Below are positions 1 through 7,339 of a DNA stretch of 64,000 nucleotides, in pieces. The notes under the pieces are model-generated. The model made no database searches, was not told the DNA's origin, and worked only from the letters and a program-made list of their open reading frames with translations. The stretch is from Deferribacter autotrophicus. Lineage in GTDB: Bacteria; Chrysiogenota; Deferribacteres; Deferribacterales; Deferribacteraceae. Where the stretch lies: assembly GCF_008362905.1 (NCBI RefSeq), contig NZ_VFJB01000009.1, positions 1-64,000 on the forward strand, in the 5' to 3' direction. How positions within the stretch are numbered: the first letter of the stretch is position 1; every line of letters begins with the position of its first letter. The position numbers were made by a program, and so were the translations under genes.

Positions 1-539
1 ATTCCTCCAAAATATTCAAATGCATTAATGTGGCATCTTAAAAATGTTTCTACGTCCTGACTCCTAACTATTTCATAATATTTATATCTGCTATGAGATA
101 GCACCATGCAAAATATCCAGCTCTTTACTTTTTTACCTTTTTCGCTATCATAAAGATAACCTATGTAACCGAAGTCCACTTGGGCTTCTTCGCCTGGTGG
201 GGAAATTAATGGGACATAAATTCCATCCGGGCCTTTTAATTTCCTAACATACTTTTTCACACAACTGTAGCTTACGGATAAACCATGATCACTTATTAGT
301 TTCTGATGGATTAATACTGCTGTTAAACCTTCTGAGAGGTATTCGATTATTTCTTCTTTGTAAGCCTCTAAAACACTTACTCTTGAAAATTTGGGTGTTT
401 CTACTTTACCGTCTTTCACTTTGTCCCTTATCTTTCTCACTGTCTTCCTGTCGATCCCTAATTCCCTGGCTATTTGGGAAATATTTTTGCCTTGCGACAA
501 CAATGTCTTTACTGTGTAATACATTTCTACCCCCAGCAT
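1..539 (-). CDS. istA: IS21-family transposase IstA, partial (runs off left edge)
   Basis: The first 179 codons of a transposase are open to the window edge, so the C-terminus is missing. ATG at 537-539 follows a good Shine-Dalgarno (GGAGG, 7 nt spacing). Residues about 20-37 form a helix-turn-helix (ISQIARELGIDRKTVRKI), as expected of the IstA DNA-binding domain. The stretch EEAQVDFGYIGYL (residues 118-129) carries the first catalytic Asp (D122) of the DDE/RNase H-like core in its usual IS21 context. Family knowledge: IstA cuts and joins the ends with the ATPase IstB, whose gene would lie beyond the left edge. No frameshift is visible in the part present. The element's right end appears to lie near 637. 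Confidence 0.9.
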   Translation of the reverse strand, partial: MLGVEMYYTVKTLLSQGKNISQIARELGIDRKTVRKIRDKVKDGKVETPKFSRVSVLEAYKEEIIEYLSEGLTAVLIHQKLISDHGLSVSYSCVKKYVRKLKGPDGIYVPLISPPGEEAQVDFGYIGYLYDSEKGKKVKSWIFCMVLSHSRYKYYEIVRSQDVETFLRCHINAFEYFGG

Positions 540-637
540 TTTATTTCCTCCAACCTGTGTATTTGTTGGAGGATGTTAACATACACAGGTGGGGATTTTT
601 AAGGGCCTTTTACTGGGGAATTATTGTACCTTTAACA
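540..637 (-). mobile_element. Right terminal region of the IS21-family element
   Basis: Between istA and the REP array lies a terminus-like segment. Inverted octamers CCTGTGTA (about 555-562) and TACACAGG face each other here. Read on the minus strand, the sequence from 637 begins TGTTAAAGGTACAATAATTC, the TGT-plus-AT-rich style usual for IS21 ends. The edge at 637 is inferred because the other end is outside the window, so no target duplication can be checked. The REP array starts four bases later. Confidence 0.6.
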
Positions 638-640
638 GCC

Positions 641-1391
641 GTCATTGCGAGCGCCAGCGAAGCAATCTCTTATACTAAAGGAAAAACATCAGCAAAAAAA
701 AATTACATCGGGCTTATAAGCTCCTCGCTGGTGACATAACTGAGAGAGATCACTTCGTCACTTCGTTCCTCGCGATGACACAGTGGTAAGATTGCTTCGT
801 CGCTTACGCTCCTCGCAATGACAAGGATTTGCCGTCATTGCGAGCGCCAGCGAAGCAATCTCTTGTGTGAAAGGGGGAAATGGTCGACGAATGAGATTGC
901 TTCGTCGCTCACGCTCCTCGCAATGACGCAAGTGGTGAGATCGCTTCGTCGCTACCGCTCCTCGCGATGACACAAATAATGTTGTCATTGCGAGCGTCAG
1001 CGAAGCAATCTCTTGTGCGAAGGGGGAAATGGTCGACGAATGAGATTGCTTCGTCGTTCACGCTCCTCGCAATGACACCTCCCTTCCGTCATTGCGAGCG
1101 CTAGCGAAGCAATCTCTTGTGTGAAGGGTAAAGTAGTCGACGAATGAGATTGCTTCGTCGCATCCGCTCCTCGCAATGACAAGGGCTTGCCGTCATTGCG
1201 AGCGTCAGCGAAGCAATCTATTGTGCGAAAGGGAGAAATGGTCGACGAATGAGATTGCTTCGTCGCTTACGCTCCTCGCAATGACGCAAATAATGTTGTC
1301 ACCCTGAGCGTCAGCGAAGCAATCTCTTGTGTGAAAGGGGGAAACATCAATAAAGAAAGATTGCTTCGGGCTTAAAAGCCCTCGCAATGAC
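641..1391. repeat. Array of palindromic REP/MITE-like repeats (GTCATTGCGAG family)
   Basis: At least six roughly 94-bp units begin GTCATTGCGAGCG, continue GCGAAGCAATCTC, and end with the inverted halves GAGATTGCTTCGTCGC and CTCCTCGCAATGAC. Units lie at 641-735, 834-927, 984-1076, 1088-1180, 1192-1285 and 1298-1391. Half units occupy about 741-822 and 928-975. Spacers are 10-12 bp where units are adjacent. Each unit could fold into a long hairpin. The open frames read through it are repeats of one another and are not genes. Further copies lie at 5940-6062, 7340-7426 and 7440-7538, with degenerate ones near 23766-23956. Confidence 0.93.
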
Positions 1392-1413
1392 ACAACGTGC
1401 ACCAATTGATATC

Positions 1414-1446
1414 AAAACAAAAAAAGGCCGGAAAACCCGGCCTTTA
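1414..1446 (-). terminator. Rho-independent terminator of the DUF3373 gene
   Basis: On the minus strand a GC-rich stem AAAGGCCGGG with a TTTT loop and CCGGCCTTT is followed by a run of T residues, 30 bp downstream of the stop codon of the outer-membrane protein gene. Confidence 0.88.
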
Positions 1447-1476
1447 TCTATTTTATTCTAACAACCTACAGGAGTA

Positions 1477-3270
1477 TTAAAATCTGTATGTAGCCTTGAG
1501 ATAGAACTGCTCTACTTTATCAACTACTGGCATCATAGTATTGAATGCAGTAGCCTCTGATATTTTAACAGGTTCACCTAAATAGTTACCACTGTTTGTA
1601 TACTCATAATCATAGTAAATGAAGCCAGTAGTTAAGAAAAATTTGTTACCTACGATTGGCTGATGATAGTATACTTCGTAAACATCACCACGGGTTGCAA
1701 GCTTTTGAGCATCCCAGGTATTCATAAATGGCTGCCAGTATTTGCTACCATGGTTGTATTCAAATCCAAGTTTACCACCGGTATATGGAAGCTCAGGAGT
1801 CATAACACCTACCCATATCATGTGGCCAGTACCATCCATCATTTCATCCATACCCATAAATTGGTACATAGGATTTTTACTACGCCCTGTTGGATCAGTC
1901 TTACTCATTGAGTATGATGCAAACCAGCTAAAGTCATATGTAATACCTTCAACCATGAGTGTATGAAGATCGATATTACCCACTTCACTCGTTGGCTCCA
2001 CACGTGATACAAAACCACCAAAATTTGGCTCAAAAGTATACTCATCATAAATACCATCTCTGTCTTTATCATATCCATGAATGTAAAATGGCATTACAGT
2101 CAAACCAATAAAGCCATCTGTTAAACCAAACCCATGAGCATAGTTATACACCACTTTGTATTCATCATTATCAAAGAGTTTAGCAATTACACCAAAGAAA
2201 TGAACATCATTAACATCTGCTTGAGAGTTTAAAGAGTTAAGCGTACCATATTGTCCTTCTACCCCTTCACCATAGCAGAATTTGATGTTAAAGCCAGGAA
2301 TACCTGTCACATCTTCAAGATTAAAACCAAGAGAACCACCGTCAAAGTTCATCTGAATAATAGAAGCTACAGGAGAACCACCAAGCACTGCATTTTCATG
2401 ATTTTCCATACCATAACCGTATGCTGCAGGTCTTCTACCAAAAGAGAAGTGCCAGTGAACATCACCAATACTGTTTTTATACACAAAGTAAGCTCTTTCT
2501 ACTCTTACGCTGTCATCTGTAGGATACTGAGCAGAATTACTATCCATAAACATACTGCTCATTGTGCCATTGAAGAAATGAATAGGTGTGGAATCTCCAA
2601 AAGTCTTGTACATTACAAGACGACCGGTAAAAGAAACATGCTCATTAATTTTTGATTTTAGACGAAGTCTTAGTCTCTCAGTTAACATATAGTCATTGTT
2701 TGCATCATATTTCTTAGGCTTTGAGTTTGCCAACATTCTTTCCATTAATTTAGCTTCATCAGCATTTAAAGTTCTGTCATTTGCAAAAAGACCCATAAAT
2801 GTTTGAAATTCTGTAGTATCTAATCCATCACTAGGATCTATACCTGCACCATATTCTGAATTATAATAAGCAACTACATTTGAAAAAGCCTTATACATTT
2901 CTGCATCATTCTGAGCCATTTCCAATAACAAATCGGGAGTAAAAACTGTTCTGTAAGTAGTCATAAAATAGCCATTACTATCAGTTAACTTCTCTTGTAA
3001 AAAATCACCCATCATTGCTTCCATCATATCAGGCATAGCTCTTACATCTTTGTACTGGATACTGTCTAATCTTGTCATGAATTCTGCACTGATGGAAAGC
3101 TTATCAGTGGCTGTGTGTCTGGTGTTTTGATTTACAAATTTGCTCATTTGATCAACTTGTGCTTGCAAATCAGCAATCTGTTTCTTAAGCTGCTCAAGGT
3201 CTACATCCTGAGCAAAAGCAAAAGATGCTACAAAGAACACTCCCAATAAAACTGCTAAAAACTTTTTCAT
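1477..3270 (-). CDS. DUF3373-family outer-membrane beta-barrel protein
   Basis: This 597-residue precursor has a signal peptide (MKKFLAVLLGVFFVASFAFA, cleavage expected before QDVD) and a short coiled coil at about residues 22-45 (DLEQLKKQIADLQAQVDQM). A long segment rich in alternating aromatic/polar strands follows, ending in Phe (KATYRF), the classical outer-membrane insertion signature. Family knowledge: DUF3373 proteins are porin-like barrels common in metal- and sulfur-respiring anaerobes; their substrate is unknown. ATG at 3270 is chosen because GGAGG lies 7 nt upstream; an upstream TTG overlaps that site. It is downstream of, and possibly co-expressed with, the small cytochrome gene, although a terminator-like hairpin separates them. 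Function beyond 'outer-membrane channel' is inference. Confidence 0.85.
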   Translation of the reverse strand: MKKFLAVLLGVFFVASFAFAQDVDLEQLKKQIADLQAQVDQMSKFVNQNTRHTATDKLSISAEFMTRLDSIQYKDVRAMPDMMEAMMGDFLQEKLTDSNGYFMTTYRTVFTPDLLLEMAQNDAEMYKAFSNVVAYYNSEYGAGIDPSDGLDTTEFQTFMGLFANDRTLNADEAKLMERMLANSKPKKYDANNDYMLTERLRLRLKSKINEHVSFTGRLVMYKTFGDSTPIHFFNGTMSSMFMDSNSAQYPTDDSVRVERAYFVYKNSIGDVHWHFSFGRRPAAYGYGMENHENAVLGGSPVASIIQMNFDGGSLGFNLEDVTGIPGFNIKFCYGEGVEGQYGTLNSLNSQADVNDVHFFGVIAKLFDNDEYKVVYNYAHGFGLTDGFIGLTVMPFYIHGYDKDRDGIYDEYTFEPNFGGFVSRVEPTSEVGNIDLHTLMVEGITYDFSWFASYSMSKTDPTGRSKNPMYQFMGMDEMMDGTGHMIWVGVMTPELPYTGGKLGFEYNHGSKYWQPFMNTWDAQKLATRGDVYEVYYHQPIVGNKFFLTTGFIYYDYEYTNSGNYLGEPVKISEATAFNTMMPVVDKVEQFYLKATYRF

Positions 3271-3323
3271 AATCAACCTCCTTTTAATAAACTACCCTTC
3301 TAGTAGGATTCTAAATATTACTA

Positions 3324-3354
3324 AAGAGGCAAGGTTTAACCCTGCCTCTTTTTA
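3324..3354 (-). terminator. Terminator-like hairpin after the cytochrome gene
   Basis: The minus strand carries GAGGCAGGG, a TTAAA loop and CCTTGCCTC followed by a short T run. It begins 5 bp after the cytochrome stop and lies ahead of the DUF3373 gene. The short T tract suggests partial read-through. Confidence 0.65.
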
Positions 3355-3358
3355 GATC

Positions 3359-3688
3359 TTAACCACAAGTTTCTGGCTGGTCTGAATCAAGAGCATGATC
3401 ATAAAGATACTGGAACATGTTCTCAATATCTTTGTCACTAAGCTTTTTTGCAGATCTGTTTGCAGCACACTCTTTGATTTTTGGAAGTAATGCCTTCCAC
3501 TGAGCCTGAGTTTTGCTCACTGGGCTAAGAGCTGGTGCATCAGCTTTTGAACCATCATGGCATGCAAGACGGCAGTTTTTCTTCCAAACTCTTTTCCCCT
3601 TTCTTGCATTAGCTTTTGCAAAAACAGCAGTAGTTGCAAACATAGCAATTAAAGCAACTACCAAAATAGAAACAAATGTTTTTTTCAT
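3359..3688 (-). CDS. Small periplasmic c-type cytochrome with CX3CH haem motif
   Basis: The 109-residue precursor has a signal peptide (residues 1-24, ending VFAKA). The haem site reads C39-R-L-A-C43-H44, three residues between the cysteines instead of the usual two; the codons TGC CGT CTT GCA TGC CAT are unambiguous. The C-terminal half (KLSDKDIENMFQYLYDH) resembles the last helix of class I monohaem cytochromes. Two further cysteines, C73 approximately and C108, have no assigned role. AAGGAGGT precedes the ATG. It sits just upstream of a DUF3373 outer-membrane protein, so a role in periplasmic electron transfer near the outer membrane is plausible but inferred. Haem attachment through CX3CH may need a dedicated lyase. 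Confidence 0.82.
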   Translation of the reverse strand: MKKTFVSILVVALIAMFATTAVFAKANARKGKRVWKKNCRLACHDGSKADAPALSPVSKTQAQWKALLPKIKECAANRSAKKLSDKDIENMFQYLYDHALDSDQPETCG

Positions 3689-3758
3689 GGCAACCTCCTT
3701 ATTTTACGGCTTTTAAAAAGCCATTTTTTGCCTTTTATTACAATCAAAAAACTCTTTA

Positions 3759-4454
3759 TTATAAATCAAATATTTCAGCTAAAACCTCATCTAACTCTAG
3801 AAACAATCCCTTTAAAGCAGCCGAAACATCTTTATAAAAAGCCAAATTGGACCCTTCGATTACTTTATCTGAGAAATCAACTACATACTTACCAATATAA
3901 TTGTACAAGACGGTAAAAAGCGTAGCAAGAGTATTTATAAAATTTTCATTCTTTTTTTTCATATCAATAATTTTATTTATAAGACCAGAACAAAATTCCA
4001 ATATAATATATACGTGATCCACTACCTCTTTTATATCTTCTTTTAAAGCAAAACCTTCATTGTTCATCATATCTCTTAATGCAACTGTAGTTTCGCCCAT
4101 TAATAGCTTTTCCTCTTCCAGATAATATGAAGCGTAAGGCACAGCGACAACACCACCATAATTTGATACAAAAAGTCTTACATATTCAGCTTCCATATCC
4201 ACCTGACCAGGCAACTCAGGTAAATGCCCTACATAATCTTCAAAAAAATCTTGAAAAACAGGTAAAGCCTCTTTTATCCTCTCATATATTTCTTTATCTG
4301 GATATCGATAACAAAGAGATAAAAAGAAAAAAACAGACGATAAACTTTCAAGTCCTAACTGATCAGGATTTAACCTTTCATATGGAATACTTTCAAAATT
4401 ACCTTTAAGTAAATTTGTTTTCAACACAGTAAAATCAATCAAAATGCACCTCAT
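3759..4454 (-). CDS. TorD/DmsD-like molybdoenzyme maturation chaperone
   Basis: A 231-residue all-helical soluble protein. The pair EYVRLFV (residues 90-96) and PYASYYLEE (106-114) matches the hallmark segments of the TorD/NarJ-like family, which bind twin-arginine signal peptides and help insert molybdopterin cofactor into exported reductases. No molybdoenzyme gene is adjacent here, so its client is unknown. A promoter (TTTACA-17-TAATAT, 4473-4501) lies directly upstream. The start is uncertain: ATG at 4454 has no good Shine-Dalgarno, while TTG at 4442 has GAGGTG just before it. The cytochrome gene follows after 70 bp. Confidence 0.75.
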   Translation of the reverse strand: MRCILIDFTVLKTNLLKGNFESIPYERLNPDQLGLESLSSVFFFLSLCYRYPDKEIYERIKEALPVFQDFFEDYVGHLPELPGQVDMEAEYVRLFVSNYGGVVAVPYASYYLEEEKLLMGETTVALRDMMNNEGFALKEDIKEVVDHVYIILEFCSGLINKIIDMKKKNENFINTLATLFTVLYNYIGKYVVDFSDKVIEGSNLAFYKDVSAALKGLFLELDEVLAEIFDL

Positions 4455-4472
4455 TCATTTATACTTTTTAAT

Positions 4473-4501
4473 ATATTAATAATTTGATTTTTGTTTGTAA
4501 A
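4473..4501 (-). promoter_or_regulatory. Sigma70-type promoter for the TorD-like gene
   Basis: On the minus strand TTTACA (4496-4501) and TAATAT (4473-4478) are separated by exactly 17 bp. Transcription would start near 4466, some 12-24 nt before the candidate start codons. Confidence 0.6.
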
Positions 4502-4533
4502 GACTTTTTTTGTATACAATATGCAATTTTTTA

Positions 4534-5664
4534 TTAACATCGTTTTATGAAAAATTTTGCTAATAGTATCAAGCATCCCAATGTTATTAAAAAAACGTAC
4601 CATCCATAATGTCTATAAATTAAAATTGGTAAAAACGATCCAATACTTCCACCTAAATAATAGAATGATACATACAATCCATTTACAACACCTTTGTGCT
4701 TATCAGCCAACTTGTTTAAAAAACCTGAAACAAGAGAGTGAATGGTAAACATTCCACCGCAGAAAAAAAACATACCTATGAAAAATATTAAGCTACTTTC
4801 TATCGACAATATAAGCAATGAAACAAGATAAAGTGTAGCACCTGCAAGGGCTGCATTTCTAACTGAACCTTTAAATATTTTAACAATTTTGGTAGAGTTT
4901 AATGAAGCTACAATTCCAAGCATATAACCACTATACATCACACCTGTTTTAAACTCCCCAATATTTGTTGATATCTCCTTCATGCGAAAAGGTAAAGCAT
5001 TTAAGAGTGCTGCAAATACAAAAAATACACAGAAAATTGAAAAATAATAGTACAAAAAAACTTTCTTTGACAAAACATCTTTAAAGACAGACAAATTGAT
5101 TTTGTTTACCTTGACTTTTTCATCTTTTTTTAACTTAAAAATCAAAACAGATGAAAAAATTAGGCTCATACTTAAAAATAAAAACACATAACGCCATCCA
5201 AAAATACTCGATATCAATCCCGCAATAAATCTGCCAAAAAAACCTCCCATAATAGTACTTGCAATATAGTAAGACATTATCCTCTGAACAGAATCAAGAC
5301 TTGATATTAAAGAAATATAAGTCATTAGCGCTGTAAGTATTGCTGGTATAAATAGCCCTTGAAATAATCTAGCCAAAAGTATTAATGAAAAGTCAGATGC
5401 AAAATAAATTATCAACTCACTAAAGGCCAACAAGCCAGTTGCAACTAACAGTAATTTCTTCGCAGAAAATTTCTCAAGGATATAGCCATAAAATAGAGGC
5501 GCAATGGCAAGAGGAATTAAAGTTATTGTTATTAAAAGAGATGATTTATCTTCTGTAACTGAAAATTCATTTGAAAAAATTGGAAGTAGTGGCTGAGGAG
5601 CATACAGAGCCGAAAAAGTCATAATTGTAACAAAGGAAACAATAAAAATATATCTTTTATTCAT
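4534..5664 (-). CDS. MFS transporter (YnfM/Bcr-like efflux type)
   Basis: This 376-residue very hydrophobic protein has about 12 predicted membrane segments. The N-terminus (SALYAPQPLLPIFSNEF) is typical of the drug/sugar efflux branch that includes YnfM. The loop after TM2 (YGYILEKFSAKKLLL, about residues 59-73) is a degenerate MFS motif A. Length fits the family. The substrate cannot be read from the sequence. The ATG at 5664 has no Shine-Dalgarno, but a strong promoter -10 box lies only 6 nt upstream, so the mRNA is probably leaderless. It is transcribed alone. Confidence 0.8.
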   Translation of the reverse strand: MNKRYIFIVSFVTIMTFSALYAPQPLLPIFSNEFSVTEDKSSLLITITLIPLAIAPLFYGYILEKFSAKKLLLVATGLLAFSELIIYFASDFSLILLARLFQGLFIPAILTALMTYISLISSLDSVQRIMSYYIASTIMGGFFGRFIAGLISSIFGWRYVFLFLSMSLIFSSVLIFKLKKDEKVKVNKINLSVFKDVLSKKVFLYYYFSIFCVFFVFAALLNALPFRMKEISTNIGEFKTGVMYSGYMLGIVASLNSTKIVKIFKGSVRNAALAGATLYLVSLLILSIESSLIFFIGMFFFCGGMFTIHSLVSGFLNKLADKHKGVVNGLYVSFYYLGGSIGSFLPILIYRHYGWYVFLITLGCLILLAKFFIKRC

Positions 5665-5670
5665 AAACGT

Positions 5671-5699
5671 ACTATAAATTCATTTACAGGATTTATCAA
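5671..5699 (-). promoter_or_regulatory. Promoter of the MFS gene, abutting its start codon
   Basis: TTGATA (5694-5699), a 17-bp spacer and TATAGT (5671-5676) on the minus strand. Six bases separate the -10 box from ATG at 5664, placing the expected +1 at or next to the A of the start codon. Confidence 0.7.
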
Positions 5700-5716
5700 C
5701 ATTTTATCACTTATAT

Positions 5717-5760
5717 GTTCAATGTTCAATGTTCAAAGTTCAATGTTCAATGTTCAACGT
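5717..5760. repeat. Heptanucleotide repeat tract (GTTCAAN)n, copy A
   Basis: About six tandem seven-base units of the form GTTCAAT/GTTCAAA/GTTCAAC. The same heptamer, in either orientation, recurs at 42739-42773, 42911-42944, 43013-43039 and 45654-45747. Confidence 0.85.
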
Positions 5761-5828
5761 TGGTACATTAAAACGGTTCAACTATTCACTAGCTATTCTT
5801 TACCACTACAATCCTTACTACTCGAGGA

Positions 5829-5890
5829 CATTGCACAGGCACTACAAATATATAGAGGCCATTGCACAGGCACTACAATATATATTATTT
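5829..5890. repeat. Two tandem 31-bp direct repeats
   Basis: CATTGCACAGGCACTACAA begins at 5829 and again at 5860, each followed by an ATATAT-rich tail. There is no coding potential, and no relation to the REP family is evident. Confidence 0.75.
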
Positions 5891-5939
5891 GTTACTACCA
5901 AACGTTAGCAAAGCAATCTCTCATTCAATTTCTTTCTTT

Positions 5940-6062
5940 GTCATTGCGAGGGTCGTAAGACCCGAAGCAATCTCTTTGTGAACATTACTCAAAATTGGAG
6001 ATTATTTTTATAATACGTCAGTGAATTGAGATTGCTTCGTCGCTTTGCTCCTCGCTGGTGAC
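5940..6062. repeat. REP/MITE-like repeat copy with enlarged centre
   Basis: It begins GTCATTGCGAGGGTCGTAAG, reads GACCCGAAGCAATCTC, and closes with GAGATTGCTTCGTCGC and CTCCTCGCTGGTGAC. The centre is unrelated to that of the 641-1391 units, so the conserved parts are the two arms. Confidence 0.85.
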
Positions 6063-6141
6063 ACCACACTTTCGTCATCGTATATTGCAAATTATTAAAA
6101 GATATTAACGAGCAGTAAAAATTAATTTAATATTATAGAGA

Positions 6142-6290
6142 GTACCTAATGTGGAGAAGGATATGATTGTCATTGGTCTAAAAAGACCGTTCGCAATGTT
6201 ATCCCCACATTAGGCTCCCTTTACTCAGAACAGAACATTAGGCATAAAGCCTGTATTTACGATGATAGAGTAAAAAGGGAGCAAGCTCAA
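6142..6290 (+). ncRNA. IS110 bridge RNA (target- and donor-binding loops)
   Basis: Two adjacent stem-loops lie between the left end and the transposase. Stem 1 pairs CCTAATGTGG (6145-6154) with 6205-6214, then GGATA (6159-6163) with TATCC (6200-6204). Its internal loop is 6164-6174 / 6189-6199, under an apical hairpin at 6175-6188. Stem 2 pairs GCTCCC (6214-6219) with 6277-6282 and ACTC (6223-6226) with GAGT (6268-6271). Its loop is 6227-6239 / 6253-6267, under a hairpin at 6240-6252. Loop 1 contains GTCAT (6169-6173) and TCGCAATG (6191-6198), matching the two halves of the occupied REP target. Loop 2 contains ACAGAACAT (6230-6238), identical to the element's right end, and TACGATG (6258-6264), the complement of its left end. 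A TATTAT -10-like box lies at 6131-6136. Confidence 0.9.
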
Positions 6291-6311
6291 TAAAAAATTT
6301 GAGGTGAGTAA

Positions 6312-7322
6312 ATGTATAAGTATCAAAAGGTGGTAGGTATTGATGTATCGAAGTTGAATTTATCCATAAGCGTATATGATGGTAAGAAGTATAGTTTTTA
6401 CGAAGTTTCTAATAATACTAACTTATTTAAAAAAGATTTTTTTGACAAAGAGAGATTAGATTTATCAACCACACTTTTCATAATGGAAAACACAGGAGTA
6501 TATCACTTAAAGTTAGCAACCTATTTAGTAAAAGAATTAGGATGTATAGTATCAGTAGTAAATCCGCTTGCAATAAAAAACTTTATAGGTATTGATTTAA
6601 ACAGATTAAAAACAGATAAGGCAGACTCTAAAAAGATAGCAGAGTTTGGTTATATTTATGGTGATAAATACTTATTTAGTCCTACAGATGAACTCTCAGA
6701 AAAGATAGAATTAACGTTAAACATGATAGATGATTTTTATAATCAAATAAACACGCTAAGTAATCAATTGGAAAGTTTAATGCAAAGATACTATAAATTT
6801 CCTGAAATAATAAAAAGTTACAAAAGCATGATAAAAACATATCAAAGAAAGATTAGAGAAGCGGAGAAGGAACTAGAGAGATTAATAAAGAAAAATTTTA
6901 AAGTGGAATATGAGCTTTTACGTAGTATTCCAGGTGCTGGATTAAAGTTTTGTTCACTTGTAATAGGTAAACTTAAATGTTTTAAAAATTTCGATAAGGC
7001 TAAGCAAGTAAGTTCATATATTGGGATTTGTCCTAGTCCTTATGAGTCAGGGAGTTCAATTAAAGGCAGAGGTAAAATATCCAAGAGGGGTAACACGTAT
7101 ATGAGAAAAATATTATTTATGTGTTCATTAAGTGCTTGTAAGCATAACAGGAGCTGTAGGACTTTGTATTATAGGTTGATTGCATCTGGGAAACCTAAAA
7201 AGCTAGCGTTAATTGCTGTTGCAAATAAATTAATAAGACAAGCTTTTGGGATATTGAAAAGTGGAAAACCTTATGATCCTGATTATCATGCAGGATTAAC
7301 ACATAGTGCAAAAAATGCTTGA
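6312..7322 (+). CDS. IS110-family DEDD transposase/recombinase
   Basis: A full-length, apparently intact 336-residue recombinase. The RuvC-like N-terminal domain shows the four acidic residues in family context: D11 (GIDVSK), E59 (MENTG), D102 and D105 (KTDKADSKKIA). A coiled coil spans about residues 140-195. The C-terminal Transposase_20 domain contains SIPGAG (205-210) and PSPYESGSSIKGRGKISKRG (241-260), including the conserved Ser (S246 in the SG pair) that acts as nucleophile in this family. TGAGGTGAGTAA supplies the Shine-Dalgarno. Family knowledge: the protein works with the bridge RNA to pair donor and target DNA. The intact gene, RNA and ends suggest a recently active element. Confidence 0.95.
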   Translation: MYKYQKVVGIDVSKLNLSISVYDGKKYSFYEVSNNTNLFKKDFFDKERLDLSTTLFIMENTGVYHLKLATYLVKELGCIVSVVNPLAIKNFIGIDLNRLKTDKADSKKIAEFGYIYGDKYLFSPTDELSEKIELTLNMIDDFYNQINTLSNQLESLMQRYYKFPEIIKSYKSMIKTYQRKIREAEKELERLIKKNFKVEYELLRSIPGAGLKFCSLVIGKLKCFKNFDKAKQVSSYIGICPSPYESGSSIKGRGKISKRGNTYMRKILFMCSLSACKHNRSCRTLYYRLIASGKPKKLALIAVANKLIRQAFGILKSGKPYDPDYHAGLTHSAKNA

Positions 7323-7339
7323 CTTTTAACACAGAACAT

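Larger units (their letters stand above)
6079..7339 (+). mobile_element. Complete IS110-family insertion sequence inserted in a REP copy
   Basis: The 1261-bp element comprises a 232-bp non-coding left end holding the bridge RNA, one transposase gene, and only 17 bp after its stop codon. Ends are set by joining the flanks: CTTTCGTCAT (ending 6078) plus TGCGAGGGTCG (from 7340) restores an uninterrupted REP start identical to the one at 7434-7451. The trinucleotide CAT is present at both junctions (6076-6078 and 7337-7339), as expected for an IS110 core, so the boundaries may shift by up to 3 bp. No terminal inverted repeats or longer duplications are needed, as is normal for this family. Confidence 0.92.

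Noticed and set aside
383-739. Plus-strand 118-residue frame
   Set aside because: It runs antisense through istA and into the IS end and REP; no Shine-Dalgarno and no plausible protein.
641-1391. CRISPR array
   Set aside because: Units are about 94 bp, internally palindromic and separated by near-constant 10-12 bp words rather than unique spacers; no cas genes are present.
758-1405. Short minus-strand reading frames in the REP array (proteins rich in HCEERERRSN and similar)
   Set aside because: They are translations of the repeat itself, recur in each unit and have no ribosome sites.
3708-3724. Terminator at the hairpin GGCTTTTTAAAAGCC after the TorD-like gene
   Set aside because: There is no T-run on the minus strand, and on the plus strand no gene ends there, so co-transcription with the cytochrome gene remains possible.
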